Assembly: GCA_905250075.1 (NCBI GenBank)
Contig: CAJNOP010000332.1
Location: 1 to 64,000, forward strand
Source of the DNA: Rotaria sp. Silwood1
Lineage: Eukaryota; Rotifera; Eurotatoria; Philodinida; Philodinidae
Direction of reading: 5' to 3'
Length of the DNA stretch: 64,000 nt
A program made the position numbers and the translations under genes. The notes beneath the pieces were generated by a model. That model did not search any database. It had not been told where the DNA came from and saw only the letters and a list, made by a program, of their open reading frames with translations. Below, in pieces: positions 48,982 through 62,416 of this stretch; within the stretch, counting starts at the first letter, position 1; every line of letters begins with the position of its first letter.

Positions 48982-51900
48982 TTGTTATAGGTGGAGTTTC
49001 TATAATTGATGATCTATGTCAATATTGCCTATATTTATTAATTAATTGGGAAAAATTTCTTTTCTTTTTTTATATGAATAAGGAAATAAATTTTATTCTG
49101 ATAAATAATAAACATTGAATTTATTGACAATTTTTATTTAATTGAATAGCGGATTATAGTTGTTTTATTCGATAAATTTATTGTTAATAATCTTTGTTCA
49201 GATAAATCAATTATATTTATAAATAATAATTGTTGTTTATCACTCATTTAAATATAATTTTTTAGAAAATAATCTTGAAAATATTCGTTTTATAAGTAGT
49301 GTGATATGAAGATAATTCTAATAGATGTGTTAGAGACATAGAAATTATTTGTAGATCATCATTCAAATAAATAAATGATAAAGATGAGGATGAATTAAAC
49401 AATAAAAACGAATTAAATGTAAGTCTTTTCAACAAATTCATCATCCACTCGAGAAAGAACACCTAGATAAAGGACTAGTTACACAACTACGAAATTTAGA
49501 AGATTTGTTTATTTATTCCGAGTAATTATATATTTATTTATTTATTTAATGTAGAAGTCAACTATAGGAAATAAAACGTTGCTGTCTTAGCTAATATTAG
49601 TTTATCATAGGAGTTATTTTTCATAACCATTCTCAAACCGAATTATTTTGACTAATTACACAAAAATAATCTTGTCAAGCCAAGATAAACTTAAGTGGCA
49701 GTGACTAGTTCTGGTCGCGTTCATCATTAATGTAATGAAGATGCCGACTTTATTAATTCAAATTGATAATGGCACATCTCAAACTTAATTTGATTGAATT
49801 GAAATTTTTTATAGTAGACACTGAGAAGCATTTCTCGACAGGTAACAATCGACTGTTTTTTCTTTTATATGTTTCTCTTCGAACGTTCTAGGACTGGAAA
49901 ATGTATCGTTTGACAAATGGTAAAAGTGAATGAATTATGATAAAGATAATAATCTCTAAAGATAGAATTGAATGTAAAACAAGTTTATTTAAATAGGTTA
50001 TCGTCCTTATTTCATCTATTCATTCTATTACTGATAAAATTATCAATATAATCAATTAAATGCATTTCCTAGAAAAGAATATAATATTGTTCTATAGGTA
50101 TTAAATATTTCTATCTATCTATTTGTTGGATTATTCTAGATAATGATATTAATTGACTTGTTAATAAATGAGTTAATTATTTAAAATAATCATATTATTG
50201 GTTGTTGATAAAAAAATGTTATGTACGATTGATTGTTAAAAAAAAATCTATATTGATTTATTTGTCTACTAAGATGATTTATTTCAATTTTAAATTGTAT
50301 AGATTAATGATAGATATTTAAAATAAAATGTTTTTTTTTTCAATATTATTTATTCTTGATAATAAATAAAATAATTTTTGTTGAGATAATTTATTATTTT
50401 ATATTTATATTTGATAAATAGATTAACATTGATTTTGATTTATTTTCATATTTTTTATTATAATTATAATCATTTAATATATATATATCGATAACTAACC
50501 AAAATATCGAACTAGAAAATCTATTGATGATAGAGATTTATTCTATTCTCAAATTAATCTTATAGGTATATTATCTGCTATAATAGTTAGTTGTAAATCA
50601 TGTAAAAAAAGAAAATTTTTTGATTTAATATATGTCTTGAAAAAAATAAAGATTGACAATAAATATGTTAATCATATGATAAAAAATCAAAATTTAATTA
50701 TGGCAATTGATGAGATGATAGTATTTATATATTATTTAATATAATTTGTTATCAAAAATCTAAAATAAAATAATTTCTACGGTCATCTGATAAACGATCA
50801 GTTATTTAATATTTGTGTTAATATATAATCAATTGTTATTATTTCCTGTTGTTGTTAAAGATTTTGATCATCAATATGATTTAAATTATTTGTTAATATA
50901 GGATTTGTTGATTGTTCTATTGTTAATCTTGATTTTTATCTATCTATAAGGTTAGCAAATAAATTTCAATGTTTTTCTTTTAAATATTGATGTGTTGTCT
51001 TGTAGCTGATCTATTTTAATTTATCTTTTTGTAAATTTTGATGTTAAATTTGTTAATCATGGTGATGTTTAAATTAAATTATTATTTATTTTATTATCAA
51101 TTGTTGTTGTTGATGTTTTATCATTTATTGTTAAGTTGATGATGATCAATTTAAATAAGGTTGACGGAAGAGTACATTCAATTAATGTTGAAAGATCAAC
51201 ATCAAATAAATCAGCATAAAATTGAAATCTTAAGAAAAAAAAAAGAACAATAATTCCAATTCTATGTTCGATATAGAGTCCATCGGGTTCGAGTCCAAAA
51301 AATTTTAACTGATCGTGTACGAGCGCAATAAATTTTAATCGATCGGATCTGAGTCAGAGTCCGTAAATCATTGCACTCAATGACCTTTAGTCGCATCGGC
51401 GGCGGAACACTTTGAGTCTATGGTAGGGTTAGCAATCTTTATAAGATTATCATCAGGAACGAGGGGGGGGGACGGCGAATGGTTTTATGGTATTGAAATG
51501 AAATATAGCTAGTGCTATTTATTTCTAACTGATCTGTTGAACTGTATTGAGGTGTTAGAGTTAAGAAAAAATTTTCAACGTTGTGTCAAAAGACGTTAAC
51601 TTAAACAAACATGAGAACGTTTGTTTTTATCTAATTTTGATTCTTGAAAGAAGAGTTTTCGATGTAGTTTACGAAAAAGCAGAATAATGATGAAGCATTA
51701 GTGTTGACAAAAAAAAAAGGTTTCGGTAGATTTTAGTTAATCTAACTCGAGTGTTTGAGTAGCAGTTCTACTTAACTTGTTAGAAATGAGTACTATTTCA
51801 AGTAATTAACAACATAGGAGCTAACATTTAATTGTAGAGGATTGGATGCCTTCCTAAGTCTGTTTCAGTATAAAAACATAACTAATTGTTGCCAAGAGCA

Positions 51901-54900
51901 GTGAAAAAGTAAAAGGTTTGTGTAGGAGTTTCTATGCACAGCATATATCTGTCAAACTGATGTAATGAGAAAGAAATATTTGAGCCGTTTCCTAGTCTAC
52001 CGAAGATCCATGGGTTTGCCACCTATAACATGTCGTATATTCGTTGGCGGTAGCATCGGTAGCTCGAATGAGAATCGGTTCTAGGTATAAACAATTGCAT
52101 AGAGTCTTTTCTACTGATATTGAAGTAAATCGATAAAATAATTTGCGAATATATTTAACTAATAAAATGTTTTTGCATGGGTATCTCAACAAATGACTGA
52201 TAAACAATCGTAGAAATTGTATTTTGTGTTTTTCTCAATGAGGTTTCATTGTAGAAATGTTCGTATATAGTCTAAAAACAATTCTCTTTTCAACATTCGA
52301 TAAAAATGTTTTATCTAAACTTCTCATTTAAAAAAGTAATAAAAGACGAGAACCTCGTTTAATATGTTAAATTTGTTAACATAAATTGTTGTTTTAGTTT
52401 TATTCGTTGGAACTTTGTCGTCCGCAACAAAGTTCTATATTAAAACAATTGTTCAGATAAACGTTTGTTGTTGAGAAAAAATATTATTTTGTAAAATTTA
52501 GAAAAATGATAATAGAGTTTAAAGGAAAATCTTTTTAGACTAGCGAGAAATATTTATAAGAGTTTGATGTTAGTTAGAAAAGTTCTCTCATTAGATTTTT
52601 CAGGGTTCGTTAATGTTAGTAAAGAAATAAATTTCGTTATTTATTAATAATTGTTTTTGTATAGTATTAGTGTTTTTGAATAATATCTCCTAATTATAAT
52701 AATTAGTGTAAAATTTTTATACCCATATTGATATTGATTAGTCGATTGTTCAATAATAATAAAAAAAGCATTGTTAAAGGTGGTGATGATTTAAATCAAA
52801 GTAAAAATATATCATATTGATTTGAAATAAATATTTCAATATGATTATCATTTATAATAATGATTAATATTAATTTATTAATTTGATTTATTATTCTATA
52901 AATAATTTCAATTAATAAATTAAATGAAAATAAAATTTGTTTTTTGTTTTCATTATTTGTTGTTAATATAGTTATTGTTAAACAATTTATTGTTGAATAA
53001 TAATATAAATATAATAAAGGTAGTTGATCTTTTGTTGAAGATAATATTATTGATAGGATTTCAATAGGAAATAAATATTATTCTATTGTTGTTTGATTTG
53101 ATAATTATGTATTGATGATTTAAAATAATAAATTAATCAATATGGATAAACAAGTGTATAATTATTGGAAGAAATTTATTTTAGAATTAAATTGATTAAA
53201 TTCAATTAATTGATCAAGATCATTTTCTTCATTTGAATAACGATGTAAAGTAATAAATAAATTTTATGTTATATAAACGTTTGCAAATCAAATATATCTA
53301 TTTAAGGTATTATTTTTTTATATATTTGAGGTTGTTGTAAAGGGCATGTATGACGAACAATATTTTAAAATGATCTAATATGATAGAAGTGAACGAAGAG
53401 TTTATATTGAATAAGAATTCAAATATTGATCATCAATGGAAGATTTTAATTGAGTAGGATTTATAGAAGATGTGATTGGTCTTTTATCATATTGCATATC
53501 AGTAAAATAACGAAGGAAATAGATGACCAATATTAAACTAAAGAAAAACAGAAAAAGCAAGAGTTAAGATTTTTTTTTTTTAAATTTTATTATTGATGGT
53601 TATTCGAGAATATAAAGTTAACTTATTTAAGAATTTTCTCCTGTAGTATTATATGGATATTTACCGTGTTCGTATTATTCTTCTTATTGAATCTATAGAT
53701 TTTCTTATCATAAATCATGAATAAATCTAACGATGAAAGTCTTCCAATTGATTAATCACTCTTGAGTCCCGAACTCGGACTAGATCGGATTTTGGTTCGA
53801 AAATTTTCGAGCAAGGAACTCTATTCGAGACAATGTGCATGATGTAAATCATAGTAAGTGTTAGAATATTGTGGAAACGAGTAGAGATTCTCAGCTTATT
53901 GATGCATAGATTCTAGAAATATTACAGTAGTTTTTATATAGATACTCTAGTTGCCCTCGTAAACATCAGCTTCCTCGAAAATATCGAATCTTTTCCTAGA
54001 GTTCTCAATACTTACTGACAATTTTTTTAGAATTTTATGGGAACTTTAGAGAGAAACAAGATCTTGAGAGAGCATTTGCCTTTCTCTCGAAGAAACATGG
54101 AACAAAAATAAGCAGACAATGTCATTACAAAGTAAACAGGATTGAGACAGGTTCCGAGAAAGGGACGGTTTTATAACAGATTGTCTGTTGTGAGTGGAGC
54201 TGGATCATCATGGGTTTCGTTCTTGCTTCCAAGGTCACCGGTTCTAGTACTTCAAGCATAAAAATACTTTCCGAGAAAAGTTTCAGACTTTCTAGAGAAT
54301 TCTTATCCGACATTCTACCCATAAATGATACAAACAACCTTGAAAGAGGCGTTAACAAGACTAGTGTTTGGTTGTTAAAATTTAAGTTTATTTTAATTTG
54401 ATTCTATTCTGAAATACGAATATCGAATTAATAGTTATAGATGAGTGATATAAAAGAGATACGTTTTACCATAGGTATATATTGAGAGAGGAAGAACAAC
54501 AAAGCAAAAGCATTGATAATAACCTATTCACGTTGATAACTGTCGCTGTGGAAACGTTTTAAGTCGAAATTCTAAAATGAACGTTTCCTGAATAAGATCA
54601 GGTCAATAATTTAAAAACTAGTGTAAAAGTAAGATATGTCCTTGATGAAAAATAAACAATCGAAATTGTATTGAGGATATCCATTCCTCATTTGCTTCTA
54701 TATAATCCATACAGTCTCAACTGAAAAGCGAATTAGAGTTGAAGGATTGTCCTATGAAGTAGAACAGAATGAAGCAATGATCTCGATAAATCTCGAAAGT
54801 GGATATTTCTATGAAAGATTATGATCACCAATTGTAGAATTGAATATATCCTGATAAAACGAAAGATTCGTGTTATAAGATTTTCAAAACGAAATTTTTT

Positions 54901-55510
54901 CTCTCAAAATAAAAATTTCATTTGTATCGAAGTAAAATAAGTTGCCATTGGCGCGTTGGTTTAAATGAAAAATATTTTTGAAGAGAATATAGTTATTGAC
55001 TGGTATTTTATTTTATCGTTTTCCTAAGAGTATCTATAATTCTTCCACCAAAGAAAATTGTCTCATTGAGATCTCTAAACTTGATTTACAACAACAATCG
55101 CTACTAAATAACGTTTTTTCATATAAATAAAAGCAACAGATTCGAATTAAATTATTCCATAAATAAATTTATAGAAACCTTTTTAAGATGATCATCATTG
55201 ATCCAGACATAAATTCTATCTCTACCTCTAACATGAAGACATTTTTCAACATTTCGAATTAATTCTCTATCTGCTAGATTATTATCTAACGATATCTATG
55301 ATAAATATGGTAAAATATTAAATGTCCAGATTTAAAACAAATTAAAAAAAAAAAAATATTCGTGTTTAATATTGTTATTTTAAGATTGTTCTTTATATTG
55401 ATATTGATCATTAAGATAATTATTATAATAAAATTGAATTTCTAAATTTTCATCCGTTATCAGTTATTATTGATTGTTGATAATTATTTATTAAATGATA
55501 ATATAATATA
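48982..55510. other. 6.5 kb without recognisable genes
   Basis: Extremely AT-rich, especially 50000-53350, where TAAT, ATTGTTG and TTTATT words dominate and stops occur in all frames. 51270-51360 holds two to three degenerate copies of a unit containing AATTTTAATCGATCG and GAGTCC. A less AT-rich patch occurs at 53755-54350 without coding evidence. No tRNA was found; GGGTTCGAGTCC at about 51287 resembles a T-arm but has no matching stem. Confidence 0.5.
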
Positions 55511-55610
55511 NNNNNNNNNNNNNNNNNNNNNNNNNNNNNNNNNNNNNNNNNNNNNNNNNNNNNNNNNNNNNNNNNNNNNNNNNNNNNNNNNNNNNNNNNN
55601 NNNNNNNNNN
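55511..55610. other. Assembly gap (100 N)
   Basis: Exactly 100 N. It cuts the 3' end of the FAD oxidoreductase pseudogene. Confidence 0.99.
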
Positions 55611-56760
55611 ATGTGTGATAGGTCAATAATAGTAACTGTCACCACGCTTAATAGCCAAATCGATCAGACGACAAAAACCATTAGCGGAATGTTCTAATCC
55701 TTCCGGTGTATGCACTCTATTTATATTAAAGATAATACAAGCCCAAGATTTTTTTTGTCCAAGCCAAAAAACATTCAGTGTCTTGTACAATCAATCGATT
55801 TGTCCCATAGACCATATTCACCTTTTTGGTTCGACAATCTTCTCGAACGTTCGGCTACAAAGTCAAAAAGTTCCGGGCGAGGTACATTAATTTTAGTAAT
55901 AGTTTCCGATGCCTATTCTTCTAAACCAAGACGATGATCAAGTTTGTGGTGATAATCATCGAGATAGATACTTAACTGATCAGTATCAGATGCATAAATT
56001 TGACCAGATGTCGATAAGTAATAGGTAGCATATTGACGAAATCCTTCAGCCTTATCAGCATGTGAAAGATAATAGAGATTGTCACAATGCTCTTTGGAAA
56101 GTTCTTTTTCACCTTCGACAATTTCAGTGCTAGGGTCAACTGGTCGATAACAGAAGAAAACACCACGATATAAGAAGTCGTTCAATTTCTCACCAGTAGA
56201 AAATTGAAAGTCACCATAGAGAAAACCAGCTTGAATACTCTGTTCAAAAGCTTCCGATAGGTTGTCAACTGTGATAACTTCTACCACAAGTTCTATTTTT
56301 TGCTGGGATGTTAAACGCAATATTACCGAATAAATGACACCAAATAAGCCATAACTACCAATGATCAGTCCAATCAGTTCTTCATTTTCTTGGCGACTGC
56401 ACCTGAGAAAATTAGTTTGTGCATCAATTAGAGTAAAGGACTCAACATCACCAACAATAGGTTGCATTTTCAAGCCTCGACTATGAGCATTACATGCCAA
56501 CGTTCCATCAATTGAAAATCGGTCTGCAGCCGCTTGCTTTTGAGCAATATCCCACTGTTGTGTCCAGGATACATATTTTTGTGTTTCAACAAGATAGTCA
56601 ATTAATTTTGACCACTGTATACCAGCTTCAACTTCAATTAGGTCCTTCTCATTGTCAAAATTTAATATTTTATTCAATCGAGTGGTATCTATCAGAATCG
56701 TATCAGTGCTAAGTTGTTGACATCCAATAGCATGTCGCCCTTGGATGTGTAAGCACCAAT
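55611..56760 (-). pseudogene. Bacterial-type FAD-binding oxidoreductase pseudogene
   Basis: The minus strand encodes a PCMH/VAO-type FAD-linked oxidase. The FAD-binding start reads IQGRHAIGCQQLSTDTILID, close to the GGRHAMGGQQ signature of bacterial FAD-binding oxidoreductases. It is followed by VEAGIQWSKLIDYL, SIDGTLACNAHSRGL, VGDVESFTLIDA and GSYGLFGVIYSVILRL, then a substrate-domain part (GFLYGDFQFS, YLSTSGQIYASDTDQL). An in-frame TAG at 55913-55915 interrupts it, and homologous coding resumes directly behind (SETITKINVPRPELFDF). Further one-base shifts occur near 55800-55814, 55735-55745 and 55625-55635. The tail (SANGFCRLIDLAIKRGDSYY) runs into the gap. No introns are seen. The first roughly 30 residues are missing, replaced by TG-rich repeats. 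Horizontal transfer followed by decay is the best explanation. The substrate cannot be told. Confidence 0.85.
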
Positions 56761-56922
56761 GCAGGGTGTGACACACATCCCACACTCACAGCCACAGCCA
56801 CACCCCAGACAAGGACTTTATCAATCGACGAAAATTGAAAAAAAATAAGTTGGAATAAGTCAGTTGATGGGTGTGGGTGTGTAGATCCGCATCTTGTACA
56901 AGAGATACCCACACCCACACCC
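56758..56922. repeat. TG-rich telomere-like repeats, copy 2
   Basis: Two TG-rich blocks abut the 5' end of the FAD pseudogene: 56758-56809 (CACACATCCCACACTCACAG-like, CA-rich on the top strand) and 56869-56922. The second is a hairpin, GGGTGTGGGTGTG against CCCACACCCACACCC, with a loop carrying TTGTACAAGAGATACC. The arms contain TGTGGG units, the reported bdelloid telomere repeat. It shares GGTATCT and TGTACA words with 22730-22813. Confidence 0.6.
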
Positions 56923-56926
56923 AAAA

Positions 56927-59900
56927 AAAATATCTCAATGCACAGCGAATCTTGTTTTATGACAAAATCAAAGTTTATTACATTTATCTTCGATGGAAAA
57001 ATGTAGTTGATAATTCATTTCGCTGTCTCAAAAAAATTGAGTGAATATTTTGAAAGACTTTCTAATGCTTTTGCTTTTCTTCCCTGTATTTCATTACTTC
57101 GAAAAGTGCTGGTTCTATTGTCAAAAGATGAAACATTGAAGATTGATAATGCCTTTACTGTTTTGTGTAGCTTGTGAATTATAGGGTTTATCGATTTTTC
57201 CATTCGAACATTTTCAATCATAGCTCTCGATAATATGTTACTTCCTAGAGGGATCTAATCTTCTCTTATAATCTTAGAAGAAAATTCAAGTTTGAGTGTT
57301 AACACCGCCTAGAGATGGATGCACCACACAATATAACCAGACCATTACACCTACTCTGGATGCCTCGATAGAACCAATTCCACAACAGTTTATATGAATG
57401 TCATTAAAGAACTCCTGCCGATATAACATTTACAAATTGCACCACCTTATGTCGTTGACGCGAAACATTGTTCATCCGACAAAGTATCTGCACCGTATTT
57501 CACTTTTAAACATGTCATAATGTTTTAATGATATAGGTATGGTATTCGATACGAGAGTTATTTAAGAGGATCATACTTATCTACATCCGATTCAAACATC
57601 GTAAGTCAACGATCAAGAAACAATCAGAAGGAGGAAAAACCTACTCAGAAATTTAAGTCGATTTTGAATTATTCGAATGGCTCTGAATGAGTTTTCCCAC
57701 TCGTAGTTGCTACTCAACCATCACAATATAGATTTGATCTAAATAAGTTAACTATATCATAGAGTAAATCAAGTTAAAATAGTCATTTTATTGTCTAATT
57801 TAATTATTTCAATGATATAAAATTCTTTCATGGAAATCAAGTTTTCAAACAATTTTATCATCATATTTTATCTTATGTAAGTATTTCTACTACCACCATC
57901 TACACCTGCACGTCGTATTGACCTTGCTATGTAGTCATGGAGTGCTGTAAACAGAGATAAAGTTGAGATTCTTTTCTTTTATCCAACTATGCTATACTTG
58001 ATAGATAAGAGTTGATAGTGTGATTTTGGTTGTTAGTATAAATGTCGCTTTGGTGAAAACATTTTTGTAGGATGAAATCAATAGAGGATCATGTAAACAA
58101 ATGATGTGACTCACAGTCTGTGCTTTCATTAAAGAGTTTTTTACGTGTTTCTCTCACATCTACTAACGTTTTGATGCACCTGAAGCAAGAAAAAAAAATT
58201 GTTGTTGGTTTTTTCAACAGATTTTTTTGTCACATGTTCTGCATATAAGTAAAACGGAATAAAAACAGAGTCACTGAAAACGAATCGAAAAAGTTAACGA
58301 CAATGCGAAGTCTTGTTTATGAGATGATTATTGGGCTCCATAGTGCTGCTAACGTGTGTAGATATGGATATGAGTGTGATGAATATGTACACCTGTTACC
58401 TACTCTAATCCATTTTTCCACTCTCATTCCAAAATCCACCCACACGCCGTTCCCTGGTGTTCGTGTTCAGAAGAACCGATATGCTCGCTCCATTCTGAGT
58501 ACTATGAGTTAGAAGAATGGGCGTACGGTTGCAGATATATGCCTTAGAAGACTAATGAATCCTCATATCACTTTCCAAGTTACACCGAAATATTTTCAAT
58601 GTTTATCGTTATCAGACTTTGTCTTTTTCTTTTTTTTTTAGATACCATTATCTTATCAAAATCATTGACTTTTATTGGAAAAAACGGGTATATCTTTTTT
58701 TCTATGATCTTTTTTTGTCAAATGTAAAGTCGTATGAGATCAGTATTAGAGAAGAGGTTACTTGAGAGAAAAGAATTCATCATTCAACAGATATGTATTT
58801 CATAGGAACTAATTTGACAAATGGAAAGTGATATCGTGTTCGAGTGATGATAGATAGGTGAAAATAGACGAAGTGAACCTTTGGTTTATTTGAAAGTAAC
58901 GTCGGCAGTGAACTAATCTTTGTGCTAGAATTTTCAGTAAAACAAAAAGTATTTTTCATTGACACTACGTCAATGAATCCTAGTACTTCACTGCAATCAA
59001 CTGTTTTACTTAAATCGAACCTCTGCTACGGTCCCTACGTTATTAGCCACAACACCAACAAGACAATAAGCAAAGGGTTTTCTAGACAATTGATCGATTT
59101 CGTTAATCAGAAAAACTTTATGGGAACATCTAAAGTATAATCTAAATCTACGTTACATAAAAAAAAGTAAGAGTTTCTACGAAAGATTGAGAGAATCTTC
59201 TCTATAGAATAGCATCATCATAACAACTAATAATCAGTAGAAATTAGAAAATCAATCAGTTATGTAACTGAATTGTTTCTCATATTGAGGAAATCTGGAT
59301 GGAGATGGAAGTAGAAGAGTACATCGACATGCTTTTTAACAGCGTTGGACACTATTCGAACTCCTAATAGTGTGTAAGAGTTATCTCTTCTTGATTGATT
59401 GTTATCATTTCTGCAGCATCATCTAGGTTAGCTAGTAGTAAAAAATTTCTGTAATTCATTCGTGAGAGCCGTTTTCTATGCAACATTAAGCTACGAATTA
59501 TTATATTAATGAAGAAGAAGGCTTTAAAAAACGATTGATTACGGTTGGATATGATCTCTATTTATAATAATAATCAGCTCTCAATATAAATGATTGCAAT
59601 TTGTTTGTTAAAGTAAAATAGTATATGCTTAGTAAATAATATTTGAATATAAAATAAAATTTGTTGAATGCTCCATTAAGTGAAATTTTTTTAATAATAG
59701 AAATATTTGCAAAGTTTATTAATCGATTTCTACGTTAAATAATTGTTCATAAAATTGTTTTATTAAAATATATTCCGATATGGTGTCATGATATAAAGGA
59801 TAGAACAGTTTCACATAAAACATTTAGAGAACGAATAAATGAACTGATGCATGTCATTTTCTCGAGCCAATAATATAAAGAAATAATATATTCTCAAATA

Positions 59901-60352
59901 TATAAAAGAAAAAGTGACTTTAATATACAATGCATATAAATGGAAAAATAGTATTTCAAATAATCGAAGTTTGTTTTAAATCTATATTTGCAAGGATATT
60001 ATCGGAATAGAGAAGAAGTTGAAATTGCTCAAACCATTTTCAGTAACAAAATCTATACCCTTATGTGAAGAAAAGAAAACAAAAAACAGCCAATGTGCTA
60101 TTAATAGGATAAGTGTATAGTTGAATTTTTTACTTAGGTATTATTGTAATTTTACTTAAAAAATTTTGTATGTTTACTTATTGATCTATAATTTTTTATC
60201 TAGAAAAATTAAACATTCTTATTTCGAGTTTAAATTGAAAAAATTATCAAAAATTCTTTTTTTCTTTGTTTAGTTAAGATCATATCCAATAAATTACTTA
60301 GTCAAACTTGGACATTTGACTTAGTTTTCATTACATATAAGTTTATATTTAA
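56927..60352. other. No gene recognised
   Basis: AT-rich. Open frames at 58303-58512 and 58922-59140 lack recognisable features. The last part precedes the macro-PARP gene. No paired repeats were found. Confidence 0.45.
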
Positions 60353-62416
60353 ATGGGAGTCGGTAAAAGTTCTGCTCGATCGATCCAAGTTTGCAAAGGT
60401 GATTTGACAAAAGAACGAGTAAGTTTATACTTAGAAAAATTGTTGATGAAATCGTAAGGCTTTGCATTTCCATCAGACTGATGTTGTTGTCGTGTGTTCG
60501 TCATCAGTAGGTTTGCTTATAAATGTATTAGAAGCAGGTGGAGATATCTTTAGGAATTCATACAACATTGAGTTTAGAAAAAATCCAACAAATATCATTG
60601 CAATTCCAGCTAGTGGACAATTACTGGCGAAAATCATTTATTTTATTCCATGGGAACCTGATTCTGATGAAACCCTATTCTGTAAATCATTGAAAAAATT
60701 CGTTTCAAATGCAATTGAAAAAGCAGTCAATGATAATTATAAGAGTATCGCATTTCCGGCTATTGGTTGTGGTCAATACGGCTGTTCACTCAGTCTTGTT
60801 GCTAAAACTTTAATTGAAGAAGCTCACCAATTAGGAAGTTTGCATCCCATTGCCATTTCATTTATAATAGAACCAGATAGAACAGATATTTATGATGAGT
60901 TTAAAAAACAAATTTCCTTATTAGACTCATCAAAACCATTCGAACAATTAGAATCATTAGAACGAACTCCAGAAATACCAACAGTATCCGTTCCAATTGG
61001 AAATGGAATGATTATTGTAGAAAAGGGAAATATAACAAGGCAAAAAGTAAAGAACTAAGAAGATTAAAGAGTAGAAAAACATATTTACTGTATTTCCTAT
61101 ACTTTGAATAGGTTGATGCTATTATTGGAAGTCCATCATCAATAGCCTTACATAATGCAATTATCGAAGCAGCTGGTGATGATGTTAAAACTGCATATGA
61201 AATCGAATATATACGCAATCCGAATTCAATTCTAATCTCAACTCCACCTGGTAAATTATCTTGTCAGCGAATATTTTTTCTTAAATGGGAACCAGATACA
61301 GATGATTCTATACTTCGACAATCTATCATCGATTTCATATGGAATATTATCCAGAATGTTATTTCATATAATTACAGATCAATTGCATGTCCAGCCATTG
61401 GTTGTGGAGGATACGGCTGTTCAGTAGATATTGTTGTCAAGACAATGGTTAAACAAATTAAATATCATTTGAAAACAAGAAATTTATCATTGACAGTCAA
61501 GTTTATTATTCGACCTGAGCAAGAAAATATTTATGATGAATTTTGTAAACAAGTCTTGGCGTCCGAAGAAGGTAAAACCTTCAATTGCTTCTGTTATTAT
61601 AATAATGCCATTTGAATTTCACTAATTGATCGAGTAGAATAAAAAACAAAAAACATTTTGAAGGTGAGATTGGCTTTGATCAATATTATAGAATAAGAGA
61701 GTAAAGCATGTCAGAAAATAATTTTTCGTTTGACAGAACAATTCATCGAATTCCCATAAATTTTTTTAGAGATTTTCAAAATCTCGATTGAAGATCAACA
61801 ACAAGCAACATGGCTGAAATCAACAAGCAATCAATTACGATTTATGGTATCGACTAACACAGACGAATACAACTCTATTTTCGAACCGTTCAATAAGGCA
61901 ATGAAAGGAAAATATACTAAAATAATAAAAATCGAACGCATTCAAAATGAGCGATGCCTTTTACAATATTTGGCACATTGTCGAGATTTTAAAAAAAGAC
62001 TGACAGTAGATACTGAAAAACGTTTATATCATGGATGCCCTGAAAAAGCAGCCAATTCAATTATCGAGGATTGTTTTAATAGAAGTTTTGCTGGAGTGAA
62101 CGGTAAGTTTTGTTTATTTCTTTCCAAAAAAACAAAAGAAATTTCTTTTGAATCCTTCTCTCTTCTAGGAACAGCATATGGTGTTGGTGTTTATTTTTCA
62201 TCGAATGCAGTCTATAGTCATGATTATACTCGACCGAATGACAATGGAGAACGATGTATGTTTGTTGCGCGTGTTCTTATTGGGAAAACAATTAAGGGAA
62301 ATAGCTCAATGAAAACTCGACCTGTTGGATTCGATTCAACAAGTGATGGGAAAGATATTTACGTCACTTATCATGATGCACAAGCGTTCGCCGAATATTT
62401 AATAACTTATAAGTAG
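60353..62416 (+). CDS. Macro-macro-PARP mono-ADP-ribosyltransferase
   Basis: Five exons (60353-60418, 60477-61046, 61112-61571, 61770-62102, 62169-62416) total 1677 nt or 558 residues. Macro domain 1 covers about residues 23-170 (IIAIPASGQLLAK, SIAFPAIGCGQYGCS). Macro domain 2 covers about 213-363 (SILISTPPGKLSCQ, SIACPAIGCGGYGCS). Both bind ADP-ribose in related proteins. The PARP catalytic domain fills about 385-558, with RIQNERCLLQYL, the NAD-binding His453 in LYHG, GFNRS-like CFNRSFAG, and Tyr485 in GVGVYFSSN. At the position of the PARP1 glutamate the sequence EYLITY appears to offer Leu554. An H-Y-L set, with macro domains, matches PARP14/PARP15-type mono-ADP-ribosyltransferases of animals, which act in stress and immune signalling. 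No KH, RRM or WWE domain is seen, so it is much shorter than vertebrate PARP14. The gene appears intact. Confidence 0.92.

Noticed and set aside
51280-51300. tRNA-like T-arm GGGTTCGAGTCC
   Set aside because: No acceptor stem, anticodon arm or D-arm can be built around it; it belongs to a short tandem repeat.
51280-53830. Possible 2.5-kb element bounded by GGGTTCGAG and GAACTCGG words
   Set aside because: The words do not form aligned inverted or direct repeats beyond a few bases.
53755-54360. Less AT-rich patch with 63-77 codon open frames
   Set aside because: No consistent frame, splice sites or protein features; the two longest frames are antisense to each other.
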